Below are positions 50,175-59,563 of a DNA stretch of 64,000 nucleotides, in pieces. Source of the DNA: Fibrobacter sp. GTDB taxonomy: Bacteria; Fibrobacterota; Fibrobacteria; Fibrobacterales; Fibrobacteraceae. The position numbers and the translations under genes are program-made. Each line of letters opens with the position of its first letter. The first letter of the stretch is position 1. The DNA lies in the NCBI GenBank assembly GCA_024398815.1, contig JAKSIL010000015.1, positions 16,270 through 80,269 on the forward strand, written 5' to 3'. The notes beneath the pieces are model-generated. The model was not told where the DNA came from, searched no databases, and was given only the letters and a program-made list of their open reading frames with translations.

Positions 50175-51185
50175 ATGTTCTTCTTTTTTTTCTCTGAATC
50201 AACAGAAGGGCTCTCAAAGCGAGTCTTTGATGCGTATGGACTCAGGTGCGAATTCCGCGGGGTATTACAACCCGGTGGACTCCCTTTGTATATGGTTCGG
50301 GAGAGGGAAATTGTTGAGGCGAAGATTGGAGATGTACGATTCGCTCTTGTTGGCATCCGGAATAACGATGAATTCGGTGCCGAGGCATTAAAAAATCAGG
50401 CTCAAAAGTATGAGCTCGTACTCGGATGCCCTATTGCTTTTGTCTTTGAAAAAGTGACAGACGCTCAAAAAAAATCCCTGATTAACCGAGGGGTACCGTT
50501 CTTGGCGGTTCCTGCTTTGGTTTTTCTTCCTTTTTTGGGAATTGCGTTGCAGCAGCAGATTAGGATGAATCAAAAGATTAAGGCCAAACCACGAGAATTC
50601 CTGTCTCCACAGGCTCAACAATTATTCTTGCACATGCTTTACCGCGTCAAAGATTCCTATGTCACAAAGGCTCGTGTTGCAAAGGAACTCGGCATAAATC
50701 CGATGTCTGTAACTAGGAGTTCAAGGGAACTCGAGTCCCTTGGATTGATAAAAATGCACGAGGAAGGTCGCAGTGTCCAAATGACCTGTGCCATGACTGG
50801 CTATGCCCTGGTGAAAAAAGCTTTGTCGAATCTGATAAATCCTGTTCAAAAAAATATCGTAGTTGAGAGAAATCACTTGCCTGTTAATTCTCTATTGGCG
50901 GGAGAATCCGCTTTGTCGAAACTTTCTTTATTGGGCGGCCCAACGAGGGACGTGTATGCTTGCGCTCCTAGATTTGTGTTGCCTAAATCCGAAGACTTCA
51001 CCAATGACGCAAAATGGCTTGATTCGGTCGATCTAGTGAATGTCCAAATTTGGAAATATGATCCGGCGAAGTTTGCCGTGAATGGGACCGTTGATCCGGT
51101 GTCATTATATTTGTCGTTAAGGGATTCGTACGACGAAAGAATACAATCTAGCCTTGACGAAATGATGGGGAATGTTAGATGGTAA
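50175..51185 (+). CDS. AbiEi-like winged-helix antitoxin/regulator
   Basis: About 336 residues. The N-terminal ~130 residues are an alpha/beta domain (LYMVREREIVEAKIGDVRFA; YELVLGCPIAFVFEKV). A winged helix-turn-helix follows near 150-215 (YVTKARVAKELGINPMSVTR and SSRELESLGLIKMHEEGRSV), then a C-terminal domain. Its stop overlaps the next gene, a nucleotidyltransferase-like protein, by 7 bp. That pairing is typical of AbiEi/AbiEii type IV toxin-antitoxin or abortive-infection systems. The start at 50175 has GGGA upstream; the frame extends further 5' without one. Confidence 0.7.
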   Translation: MFFFFFSESTEGLSKRVFDAYGLRCEFRGVLQPGGLPLYMVREREIVEAKIGDVRFALVGIRNNDEFGAEALKNQAQKYELVLGCPIAFVFEKVTDAQKKSLINRGVPFLAVPALVFLPFLGIALQQQIRMNQKIKAKPREFLSPQAQQLFLHMLYRVKDSYVTKARVAKELGINPMSVTRSSRELESLGLIKMHEEGRSVQMTCAMTGYALVKKALSNLINPVQKNIVVERNHLPVNSLLAGESALSKLSLLGGPTRDVYACAPRFVLPKSEDFTNDAKWLDSVDLVNVQIWKYDPAKFAVNGTVDPVSLYLSLRDSYDERIQSSLDEMMGNVRW

Positions 51186-51955
51186 GTCAGTTGGAAGGTC
51201 TTGACGCTTTTCGAAAGCATTTTGGCGCTTTTACGAATGAATACGTTGTTATTGGCGGTGCCGCATGCTCAATTTTAATGAGCGCCGAAAGCCTGGAATT
51301 CCGCTCAACCAAAGACATTGACATGATTCTGATTCTTGAGGCCGAGAAGCATGCTGATTTCGGTAAGGCATTTTGGGAATTTATCAAGAGAGGAGGATAC
51401 GTGTGTGGCGAGAGAAAAAGAGATAAGACTTGTTTTTATCGCTTTACGGAACCTCAAGGCAGTTATCCTGTGCAAATAGAATTGCTCTCTAGAAGTCCAG
51501 AGCCATTGACAATCCCTGAGGGAATAAGGCGTGTTCACGTAGATGACGATGTTTCCAGTTTGTCTGCGATTATTCTTGACGAGAAGTATTACGAGTTATT
51601 AGAAAATGGCTGTGAAATTAAGGATGGAATTAGAGTCCTTAAAATTGAATATCTGATATTATTCAAGATGTTTGCAAGAATGAATCTTAAGGCCGCAAAA
51701 GAGCGCTATAGAGAATCAGGGAATAAGTCAGATTTTGTAAATGATAAGGATTACAAGAAACATAAAAATGATGTGTTTAGGCTTTTGCAAATTGTCCCGC
51801 CGGATTTGAGGTTGGACTTGCCCGAGAAGATACGGAATGATGTAAAGCAATTCCTTGATCACGTGAGCGAAGAACCTCCCGATTTGAAGGCTCTTGGTAT
51901 TAGCATGGAGGTGAATGAGGCCATGGAAATGCTGAGGAACGTGTACCTTAAATAA
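51179..51955 (+). CDS. AbiEii-like nucleotidyltransferase toxin
   Basis: A 258-residue protein of the nucleotidyltransferase superfamily. FTNEYVVIGGAACSILMSAE has the GG loop, and FRSTKDIDMILIL carries the two metal-binding aspartates (DxD). YPVQIELLS supplies the third acidic position. Then comes the helical region with EYLILFKMFA and a Lys-rich segment typical of AbiEii/MenT-like proteins. Such enzymes modify tRNA or block growth upon phage infection. The ATG overlaps the upstream gene. Confidence 0.8.
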   Translation: MVSQLEGLDAFRKHFGAFTNEYVVIGGAACSILMSAESLEFRSTKDIDMILILEAEKHADFGKAFWEFIKRGGYVCGERKRDKTCFYRFTEPQGSYPVQIELLSRSPEPLTIPEGIRRVHVDDDVSSLSAIILDEKYYELLENGCEIKDGIRVLKIEYLILFKMFARMNLKAAKERYRESGNKSDFVNDKDYKKHKNDVFRLLQIVPPDLRLDLPEKIRNDVKQFLDHVSEEPPDLKALGISMEVNEAMEMLRNVYLK

Positions 51956-51980
51956 CGAAGATTGTCCCGCCGGATTTTTT

Positions 51981-53804
51981 TCAAACTCTACCAGGTCTCT
52001 TCAGCCCTTTTTCACCTTTAGAGACGGCGTCTTCCCAAATTTCTGTCGGGTCCACATTTATAAATTCGCAATTTTTGTCTATTTCTGTTCGCAAAGCTCG
52101 GAATTCCGCATTTTTCTCGTCTACAAAAGTTTGTTCCAAAGCGAGAACTAGCCCATTACTGTTCCCGGAGCGGAACAGTTTCCCTTGCAGCGTTTTGTAA
52201 TGGGCATTTACAAAATCCTCCTGGGAATCTTGGGGATTGACATACCAGAAGAAATAATGGCTCCGGAGCATTGCCATGAAATTCTTCCTGAACTTTTCGC
52301 GGGCGGTGCGCTTGAATTCATCGCGCATGCCGGAGCTTTTCGCCGTGAATGCCTTGAGCACGAAAAGGAAGTTGACGTCGTAAACTTGAAGCAGGAGCGT
52401 GTCGCGGTCGAAGAGGCGGTTCTCGAAATGACGGTTGCGCTCGGCCCACATGTCGGCACCGTCCTTTTTGATGGCGTCACCAGTTGCCGGAATTTCGCAG
52501 GGGTTCCCCTTGTCCACTTCCCCGCGGATAAAGAAGTTCGGCGTTACGGAATAGCCCTCGGTGAGAGGGTCGCGGTAACGGAGCACGCCCTCGCCATTTT
52601 GGCCGTCGCCTTTCAACAAGTCGTTTATGTTGTACTGAATAATGTTCCTGGCGTAAGTGAACTGCTTGTAAACGGACTCGCCGACAATGTCGTTTTTCTC
52701 TTTATAGTACTTGCTATCGCCAATGAACCAAATCTTTTGCGACGCGTCTGCAAAAATCAACTGACGATCCTTGTAAAGATGGTCAACTTCCTTGCCGTCC
52801 GTTTGCTTTTTGAGGTAATCCATTTTCGGCGGAAGTTCGTCGCCGACCAGCTTGTCGATCATCGCCTCGAAAACGTTGTTGTACTTGCTCGTGAGCAGAT
52901 ACTCGCTCTCGAAACTGCAGGCACTGAACTTGGCGCCCCACTCGAAAAACGCCTTCATGATGTTGTAAAGGCGCAGGAACTTGTCGGCGAAATACTTGTG
53001 CTTGATGCGACGCAATTCCACCAAGCCGCGGTGACCAAGCAAGCGACGAAATTCGTTCACGCGCATGGGCGCATAGAATTCCGACTTCGGCATCTTGAAA
53101 CCGAAAATCTCGCCTATGTAGTTCATCGCCGAGAAGTACAGCACAAGCAGACGGTCGTCCAGATCGAAGACCTTCTTCTTGTTTTCGAGTTCCATGTAAA
53201 TCGGCGTTGTTCCGCTTCCGCCATTTGTCATTCCGGCCCCCGAGCCGGATTCCCCCTGCAGAATCGGCAACTTGCGCATCGTGCGGCGCCAGTCGATGCG
53301 GTTGTTCCCGCTGTGCACATTCTTCGAGACAAACACGAAAAGCGCCTTGTTCTCTTCGTAAAAACGTACCATCGCGTTCATCACGTCGATTAAAGTCGGA
53401 GTGGCGCTATCGCTGCAGAAACCGCGAGCATCCGGAGCCTCCATGGTCTTGTCGCCGGGATTCTTTTCGCGATACTGGCCGATGGAAGAACACACCCACA
53501 TCGAAAGACTCGAAAGGAAATTCTTCGGGGCGTTCTTCAATTCAAAATCCTTATCAACGGGGATGACTTCGCCAAAAGCCCTGGTACCAGATTCGTCCAG
53601 GAACACCTTCGGCAACACGAACGTAATCTTGTCCGAGCCATCCTTTTTGCTGCTGGCATTGTACACATACCCGACGCCATCCAGCTTGCCATCGCGCGCC
53701 ACGAAACCGTTGGGCAAATCCTTGAAACGCCCCTGCTTATCGACGGGCAAGGCACTCTTCAAGTACTCCGTGGAGTAGGCGAACTGTTCAAAAAGGAAAA
53801 TCAC
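51981..53804 (-). CDS. LlaJI-like restriction endonuclease subunit (McrC-type partner)
   Basis: A 607-residue protein. The candidate PD-(D/E)XK site lies near residues 345-370: KEVDHLYKDRQLIFADASQK then IWFIGDSKYYKE, an Asp followed by D-x-K. This resembles LlaJI restriction proteins, which act with a McrB-like GTPase. The N-terminal ~300 residues are predicted to recognise DNA or contact the motor. It starts 11 bp after the McrB-like gene, so the two are coupled. Last gene of the four-gene restriction operon. Confidence 0.75.
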   Translation of the reverse strand: MIFLFEQFAYSTEYLKSALPVDKQGRFKDLPNGFVARDGKLDGVGYVYNASSKKDGSDKITFVLPKVFLDESGTRAFGEVIPVDKDFELKNAPKNFLSSLSMWVCSSIGQYREKNPGDKTMEAPDARGFCSDSATPTLIDVMNAMVRFYEENKALFVFVSKNVHSGNNRIDWRRTMRKLPILQGESGSGAGMTNGGSGTTPIYMELENKKKVFDLDDRLLVLYFSAMNYIGEIFGFKMPKSEFYAPMRVNEFRRLLGHRGLVELRRIKHKYFADKFLRLYNIMKAFFEWGAKFSACSFESEYLLTSKYNNVFEAMIDKLVGDELPPKMDYLKKQTDGKEVDHLYKDRQLIFADASQKIWFIGDSKYYKEKNDIVGESVYKQFTYARNIIQYNINDLLKGDGQNGEGVLRYRDPLTEGYSVTPNFFIRGEVDKGNPCEIPATGDAIKKDGADMWAERNRHFENRLFDRDTLLLQVYDVNFLFVLKAFTAKSSGMRDEFKRTAREKFRKNFMAMLRSHYFFWYVNPQDSQEDFVNAHYKTLQGKLFRSGNSNGLVLALEQTFVDEKNAEFRALRTEIDKNCEFINVDPTEIWEDAVSKGEKGLKRPGRV

Positions 53805-53815
53805 TGTTGAAAATT

Positions 53816-55474
53816 CTACTTAAGAATCTTAAAATCCTTGAATTCAGAATCATCCTTGCTTTCGTAGGCCTCGTCCAAATTCTTCATCATCTGGTTAATG
53901 ATTTCAATCGCCTTGGCATCGTCACTAAAGAGACTCTGGAACGTGACCTTGGAGCCACTCTTGTCAGGATTGTCGAAATGGAAAACATTCTTCTTGTCAG
54001 GCTCATCCTTGTACACGGAATCCCACAAATAGAACAGGATTTTTGAACGGAACATGTCCAAGCCGATGACGCCGTCTTTCGGCTTCACGAAGAACTCGCC
54101 CATCTGCTTATCTTCGCTTTCCGTGACCTTGTAAATATCGGCATTGACCTTTTTGAGAAAATCAATCCAGTTAAATTTCAACTGTTCTTTTTCGCCCTTT
54201 AGAACAACCTCAAATTCCCACGGATTTTTCTCATCACCCTCATTAGCCTTCGCATACTTGATAGGCACATATTCCCAGTCAAAGCGACGCTTGAAGGCAC
54301 TGTCCATGGGGAACAGCGACTGGTCGCTCGTGTTCATCGTCGCGAGAATGTTGAAGTTGGGCGGCAACTTGATTTTCGATTCGCCCAGCCATTCCGCAAA
54401 ATCGGAATCAACATCTATTTCGTATTGCGACTCGCCAGATTCATTGCGGTCGAGCAGCTGGAAGATATCGCCGAAAATCTGCGCACAGTTACCGCGATTG
54501 ATTTCTTCAATCACAAGATAAACCGGCTCGCTCGTCTCTTTCGCCCTCTTGTACGCCTTTGCGAAAACTTGCGGGACGAAATCGTAGGTAATGACAGCCC
54601 CGTTCTTTTTGGGTTTGTAACTCCCAACAAACTGCGCGTAATCGTAATCAGGATGGAACGTGGTGCGGAAAACCGTCGGCTGCGACACGAAATCAATATA
54701 CGCACGCAATGCGCTATGCCGCGGATTTTTAACCTTATCGTCGCCATCGCAACTTTCAAGCAGACACTTCAACTCTTCCAAGTTATTGATGGCAAACACA
54801 TCTTGGTTAAAAGTTTCTTGCTTAGAAAGCACATCCGCATAGTGATTCGCCTTTGCACAGCCACATTGAGAAAATTGACCGAATCTAGCCTCTCTATCAT
54901 TTGCCACAAGAAAAGACTTAGGTTCACCAACAAGCTCGTTCACCTTGTGGGATTTGCCAGTACCAGGAGCGCCGAAGAATATTTGTTGCATAGTTTTCTT
55001 TTCTTTCTTTTGTGATTCGCTTATTATTGTGGAGGCTGTTTCAATTAATCCTGCTTTTATACCCAAAAGAACATATTCATTATTTTGAGATTCTATTTTG
55101 AATAAATTTGCATAATACTTGTTGACAAAATATGTTAATGGAATAATGGATGTTGAATTTCGGCGATTGTCTCCATACCATTGATCGCTAAGAAAAAATT
55201 GAACATTATCAGTGAGTGTATTTTCAATTTGAAATGGCGTCTCAAACCAACGTTGTCGCGGACTATTCCTTTTTTTCATTAATTCATAAGGTGTAATAAA
55301 AAGCCCATTTAGTGAATCTTGAGAATCACTCACAAGTAGAAAAATTGAGCCATCGTCTTGCTGGCTTATTTTAAAATTTGAACGGAAATTTTCAAATTTA
55401 TCGTAAGCATACAATTCTTTAAAAACTTGTAAGGCAAATTGTTTTAGGATTTTTGATGAAAAAATTTTTTCCAT
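53816..55474 (-). CDS. McrB-like AAA+ GTPase
   Basis: About 552 residues. An N-terminal domain of ~160 residues is followed by an AAA+ motor: Walker A FFGAPGTGKS (166-175), YLVIEEINRGNCAQIFGDIF (the EExNR Walker B of McrB proteins), then NILATMNTSDQSLFPMDSAF and KRRFDWEYVP (sensor and arginine finger). McrB-like motors drive translocation for a nuclease partner, here the LlaJI-like gene downstream. AAGGA lies 7 nt before the ATG at 55474; the longer TTG start is less likely. Confidence 0.87.
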   Translation of the reverse strand: MEKIFSSKILKQFALQVFKELYAYDKFENFRSNFKISQQDDGSIFLLVSDSQDSLNGLFITPYELMKKRNSPRQRWFETPFQIENTLTDNVQFFLSDQWYGDNRRNSTSIIPLTYFVNKYYANLFKIESQNNEYVLLGIKAGLIETASTIISESQKKEKKTMQQIFFGAPGTGKSHKVNELVGEPKSFLVANDREARFGQFSQCGCAKANHYADVLSKQETFNQDVFAINNLEELKCLLESCDGDDKVKNPRHSALRAYIDFVSQPTVFRTTFHPDYDYAQFVGSYKPKKNGAVITYDFVPQVFAKAYKRAKETSEPVYLVIEEINRGNCAQIFGDIFQLLDRNESGESQYEIDVDSDFAEWLGESKIKLPPNFNILATMNTSDQSLFPMDSAFKRRFDWEYVPIKYAKANEGDEKNPWEFEVVLKGEKEQLKFNWIDFLKKVNADIYKVTESEDKQMGEFFVKPKDGVIGLDMFRSKILFYLWDSVYKDEPDKKNVFHFDNPDKSGSKVTFQSLFSDDAKAIEIINQMMKNLDEAYESKDDSEFKDFKILK

Positions 55475-55502
55475 ATACTGTCCTTGCAATTGTAATATGA
55501 AT

Positions 55503-56912
55503 CTATGCTTTCATAATACTTAAAATATATTCCCTATTCAGCCAATAGCACATTTTTTTGACTTTGTATCCTTGCGGGCCTTCCATCATGTCCGCAGAAT
55601 TTTGTGCTTTGGGGCGAATGTGGCAAACCGGATTCTCGCTTGATTTTATAAAATGTTCGTAATTTTCGCCAGCGACTTTGTCCCTGGTATCTTCCCACAG
55701 GATTTTGCCGAACTCAAGATCCTTGACTGGCATGGTCCAGAACATCACCTTTTCCAAGCGGACTTTTTTATCATCCTTGATTTCCGGCTTTCTGAAAATC
55801 ACGAACAAAAATCTCTGCGTGAACATTTCATATAGCGCAGAATCTTCCCAGAATAATTCGTTGACAATTTCCTTGTAGTTCACATTGGGGAACGACATGG
55901 ATTCTTTGAGATTGCCGTTCTCTTCCAGGCGAATTGTTTTAATGGCGATTCCCGCCTTTTCAAACTCCGCGATTTTATTCGCTTTCACTCCAAGAATCGC
56001 GCGGCATACATTGTAGGCCATTGATTTACTTTGCCCAAACTGAACATTCAGCTCAGATTCTATTTCAGCGATTGTTTTGCCATAATATTTGCTGAATTTT
56101 CGTTCTATCAAATCTTCAAAAGTTTCATTTTCGCGGTATTCTTTTACATCGCGAACAACATTTTCAACATCATTAAGGGATTTTTGAATTTTAGCCTTTT
56201 GTTTTGGACTGATATAAACATCACTGCACATTTCTGGATACTTGAGCGAGTCCAGAATAATGGAGTTGATGTATTTGGACTTGATAGAATAGGCTCTTTG
56301 TGGCGCTTTTTCACTGGAGTTTGGTTGCTCGCGCATCTCCGCTCCAGCTTTTGAACCTTTTGTGCAGGCACCCAAATAAAGCGTGTCACCTTCTGAAATT
56401 TCGTGGGCTTTCCCGGCGAGAATTTTATTATGAATTACGGTCCAATCGTCTTTGATGATTTTCAAATCTGTTTCAGGGAAATTCCACAGGCGAATGATTT
56501 TGAAAAGTTCGTCAAAAGGAAGTTTATATTCCTCGTGCAAATAAAACATCAACAAAATCAGTTCGTTCTTTTTCCAAAAACTGCTTTCAAAAAAACTCTT
56601 TTTTGATTCTTCAACATAGTCAATCATGTTAAGAACCAAACGTTCCTTTGAAACCATGCTTCCGTCAGGAAGTTTTTTAAGCGGCGTACACTTTAACTCT
56701 ACTCCGGCTTCGAAAAAATCTGCTTCGGATTTAGAGTTCGGGTCGTATCCGAAATGATACTTTTCAACAGCGTTTCCGAGGCCACCTTTGCCCGTCTGCA
56801 GCGCATGCGCTTCCGGGTGTAATTCCCAAAGTGATTTTCCAAGCAATTGCCTTGCGTACTGGAGAATTGACTCCGGTGAAGTTTTATCGTAAGGCATCGC
56901 TTGTTCGCTCAT
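55503..56912 (-). CDS. Sau3AI/MutH-type restriction endonuclease
   Basis: A 469-residue protein. The N-terminal MutH-like nuclease domain has KGGLGNAVEKYHFGY (Glu50), EADFFEAGVELKCTPLKK (Asp65, Glu72, Lys74, the D-x6-ExK site) and VLNMIDYVEE. A second MutH-like module in the C-terminal half (VKANKIAEFEKAGIAIKTIR) has lost the ExK lysine pattern, as in Sau3AI, where the second module is thought to be allosteric. By family it should cut at GATC or a related site. It begins 1 bp after the methyltransferase stop. Confidence 0.85.
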   Translation of the reverse strand: MSEQAMPYDKTSPESILQYARQLLGKSLWELHPEAHALQTGKGGLGNAVEKYHFGYDPNSKSEADFFEAGVELKCTPLKKLPDGSMVSKERLVLNMIDYVEESKKSFFESSFWKKNELILLMFYLHEEYKLPFDELFKIIRLWNFPETDLKIIKDDWTVIHNKILAGKAHEISEGDTLYLGACTKGSKAGAEMREQPNSSEKAPQRAYSIKSKYINSIILDSLKYPEMCSDVYISPKQKAKIQKSLNDVENVVRDVKEYRENETFEDLIERKFSKYYGKTIAEIESELNVQFGQSKSMAYNVCRAILGVKANKIAEFEKAGIAIKTIRLEENGNLKESMSFPNVNYKEIVNELFWEDSALYEMFTQRFLFVIFRKPEIKDDKKVRLEKVMFWTMPVKDLEFGKILWEDTRDKVAGENYEHFIKSSENPVCHIRPKAQNSADMMEGPQGYKVKKMCYWLNREYILSIMKA

Positions 56913-56913
56913 A

Positions 56914-58263
56914 TCAAATCCATTGCAAGAGAACTTTCCCGATTCCTTCTACAATGCCTGTTACGAGCGCATTGCCCATCAAGAAGGCGCGTCGCAAATC
57001 GCTCGCTCCTTCCGTGTGGTTGTCGGGGAACATGTTTAAACGTTCCAGTTCAATTGGAACAAGACGGCGATAACGGCCAGAGGCGGTCTTGATTACGTGC
57101 TTGAAGCGAGAGGCGCCCTTGCCACCTTCGCCCGTAATAATTGTGCGAGAAGGCCTATCCAAATAATCCGGGAAAGCCATCGGGCCTTCGCTGTAATTGT
57201 ATTCAAAGCCTTCGGCTGTCTTGCGTTTTTCAGATTTGCCGCCCTTCTGATATTCCCATTTAGGCAATTCCGTATCATCAATAAAGAATTCTTCGGGAAC
57301 ATCTTTTTCGTTAACCAACAATTCGCCAAGAGTCAGTTTTTTCCCCGCGTAATCTGCCTCGACATCCATTGTGCAAACTTTGCGCTTGCTCATGAATCCA
57401 GCTGAACCAAACGGAGATTCCTTTTCACCCTTGTTGAAGTCCTGAGTGACTTTTACCAAATCACCTTCTATTTCGAATTCTTTCAGCTTGTTCTTTTTTG
57501 CCGGTTGGCATTTGAACGCGGAGGCAATCACGCCATCTTCAAGAACCCACTTGACATTATCGCACTTGGCACTAGCCTTTGCCAGTTTTGTACCATCCTT
57601 GTAAGCTACGATGTAAGTTCTGCGACGACGCTGCGGCATGCCGTAATCAGCAGCGTTGATAACGCGCCACTCAACGAAATATCCAAGATCAGCAAGCGAG
57701 GCAAGAATAATTGCAAAGTCACGTCCACGTTGTTTTACAGGAGACTTCAGCAAGCGATCAACGTTTTCCAAGAAAAGATATTTCGGCGGATTTTTGCTAT
57801 CGCGAAGAATACGATGAATCTGCCACCAGAGAACACCCTTCTTGCCTTCGATACCGCCGGAACGCTTGAGAGTCGAGGCAACAGAATAGTCCTGGCACGG
57901 AAAACCGCCGACAAGCAAATTACCTGGCTTGATTTCCTCTACAGGGACAGTTGCAATGTCAACATTGGAGTGACCTTCAACGCCAAATCTCTTTTGGTAA
58001 ATGATAGACGCATCCTGCGTCTTGGTTGACGGCTCCCACTGGCTGTTCCAAACAGTCTTAAATCGCTTTGAGGCACGTTCTAGGCCAATCCTAAAACCGC
58101 CGACGCCGGCAAAAAGTTCAATAACCTTGATATCGCTATCGGAAACCTGGACCGCATCATTAAAAAGATTGCATTGATCAACACTAGCGCAATACTTTGC
58201 GATAGGCTCGCAAAGCATCTGATTGACTATTTTAGCACACTTGGGATATTTAAATTGTCCCAT
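56914..58263 (-). CDS. DNA (cytosine-5) methyltransferase
   Basis: A 449-residue enzyme with the C5 motif order: I IELFAGVGGFRIGL (48-61), IV GGFPCQDYS with catalytic Cys123, VI LFLENVDRL (166-168), VIII QRRRRTYIVAY, then a ~150-residue target-recognition region and IX/X motifs RYRRLVPIELERLNMFP and FLMGNALVTGIVEGI. It presumably protects the site cut by the adjacent Sau3AI-like nuclease. AAAGGAA lies 8 nt before the ATG at 58263. First gene of the restriction operon. Confidence 0.93.
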   Translation of the reverse strand: MGQFKYPKCAKIVNQMLCEPIAKYCASVDQCNLFNDAVQVSDSDIKVIELFAGVGGFRIGLERASKRFKTVWNSQWEPSTKTQDASIIYQKRFGVEGHSNVDIATVPVEEIKPGNLLVGGFPCQDYSVASTLKRSGGIEGKKGVLWWQIHRILRDSKNPPKYLFLENVDRLLKSPVKQRGRDFAIILASLADLGYFVEWRVINAADYGMPQRRRRTYIVAYKDGTKLAKASAKCDNVKWVLEDGVIASAFKCQPAKKNKLKEFEIEGDLVKVTQDFNKGEKESPFGSAGFMSKRKVCTMDVEADYAGKKLTLGELLVNEKDVPEEFFIDDTELPKWEYQKGGKSEKRKTAEGFEYNYSEGPMAFPDYLDRPSRTIITGEGGKGASRFKHVIKTASGRYRRLVPIELERLNMFPDNHTEGASDLRRAFLMGNALVTGIVEGIGKVLLQWI

Positions 58264-58384
58264 TTTAACGTTCCTTTTTTCTTTGGGAATAAAGATAATC
58301 AAATTCGTGGGACAGAAAATGACAAAAAGGGGGGATTTTTTAGGAATATGTGATTCGTTTGCGAAAAAAGATAGATTTCTTGCT

Positions 58385-59563
58385 TTAAGTTTGTTTTTTC
58401 ATATTCTTGTAAGTTTTATCAAGTTGTTCTATAATATCCTCTTTGAATTTGCGTAATGGGTATTGCTTATCTTTTGCACCAAGGGGAATGCCTAAAATCA
58501 TATTTTTCATTCGTCGTGAATAAGTTTTTGCGATTGTTGAAATAGTTTTGTCATTACAATCATCACCTAGTTGCGCTTGCAGCACAAGTTTTGTTATTTC
58601 ATCAATTTTAGGTTTGCAATAGTTGCGGTAACGATCAAATAAATTGTTCATTTCAATTTTATTGCAGCTGTATAATTCATTTAAATGAAATGCTTCTATG
58701 GAATTATCAATTTTATCGTTTAATGGGGAATTTTTCTTTTTTACTTTAACACAAATGGAATCATTAATTGGGGAGTTGTCATCTTTTTGTTTATCATATA
58801 AAGCGCGAAACCAAGCGGTCTTATCAATCTTTCCATTTGAATCCTTAGTTTCAAAGGATTCTTCGTAAGGATAAAGAGTGAACGCTCGGTTCTCAGAATC
58901 ATATTTAAATTCTTTATGATTTTCTTTTTCTTTACTACTTGCGTATTTATTTAAGATATTGCCTTTTTGATGATTGCATTGTGGGCAAGATGGAATGAAA
59001 TTATATAGTGAGCAGGACAGATATGGAAAATCTGATTGCGGATAGAAATGATCTATTTGTGGACGTCCATCACCATCTTTAATTGTGAATACATATTGTC
59101 GGTTGCAATATGGGCAAACATCAATATTCAATCTTCTGGTTAATTCGTATGCATCCCATTTAACTTCTTCTCCATTTTTATTTTTATACGGGAACTGACC
59201 TTTTTCAAAGTCATCAAAACCAAAATAGTTTTTTAGGATTTTTCCCAAAGACCAATTTTCTACATTTCTATCACCAATTTTTATAGGGAAATTTTTTGCT
59301 TTACATTTATTATATCGTTTATATATCGTTGAAGTTTTATTTCCATAATCTTTAATAATTTGTTCTCTACCGATAATAATTCTTTCTAATACAAGATCTA
59401 ATCCTTTTTCTTTGTTTTTACAAAGTTCCTGCAAGAAAGCATGAACTTTCTTTTTACCATTGTTAAATGGAATGTCTTTTTTATCAAGATAATTCTTAAA
59501 CCACTCCCAATGAAGTTTTTCTATTTCTTTTCGTTTTTCTTCTGAAATTTCAATTTTAATCAT
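58385..59563 (-). CDS. HNH endonuclease (PtuB/TIGR02646-like)
   Basis: A 392-residue protein. The HNH/zinc-finger module lies at about 150-202: CPYCNRQYV (Cys150, Cys153), QIDHFYPQSDFP (Asp171-His172), LYNFIPSCPQCNHQKGN (Asn188, Cys193, Cys196, His198). This is the PtuB-like arrangement found with Septu ATPases and some retrons (TIGR02646). The ATG at 59563 lies inside the ATPase gene and overlaps it by 8 bp. The gene is AT-rich compared with the housekeeping region. Confidence 0.85.
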   Translation of the reverse strand: MIKIEISEEKRKEIEKLHWEWFKNYLDKKDIPFNNGKKKVHAFLQELCKNKEKGLDLVLERIIIGREQIIKDYGNKTSTIYKRYNKCKAKNFPIKIGDRNVENWSLGKILKNYFGFDDFEKGQFPYKNKNGEEVKWDAYELTRRLNIDVCPYCNRQYVFTIKDGDGRPQIDHFYPQSDFPYLSCSLYNFIPSCPQCNHQKGNILNKYASSKEKENHKEFKYDSENRAFTLYPYEESFETKDSNGKIDKTAWFRALYDKQKDDNSPINDSICVKVKKKNSPLNDKIDNSIEAFHLNELYSCNKIEMNNLFDRYRNYCKPKIDEITKLVLQAQLGDDCNDKTISTIAKTYSRRMKNMILGIPLGAKDKQYPLRKFKEDIIEQLDKTYKNMKKQT

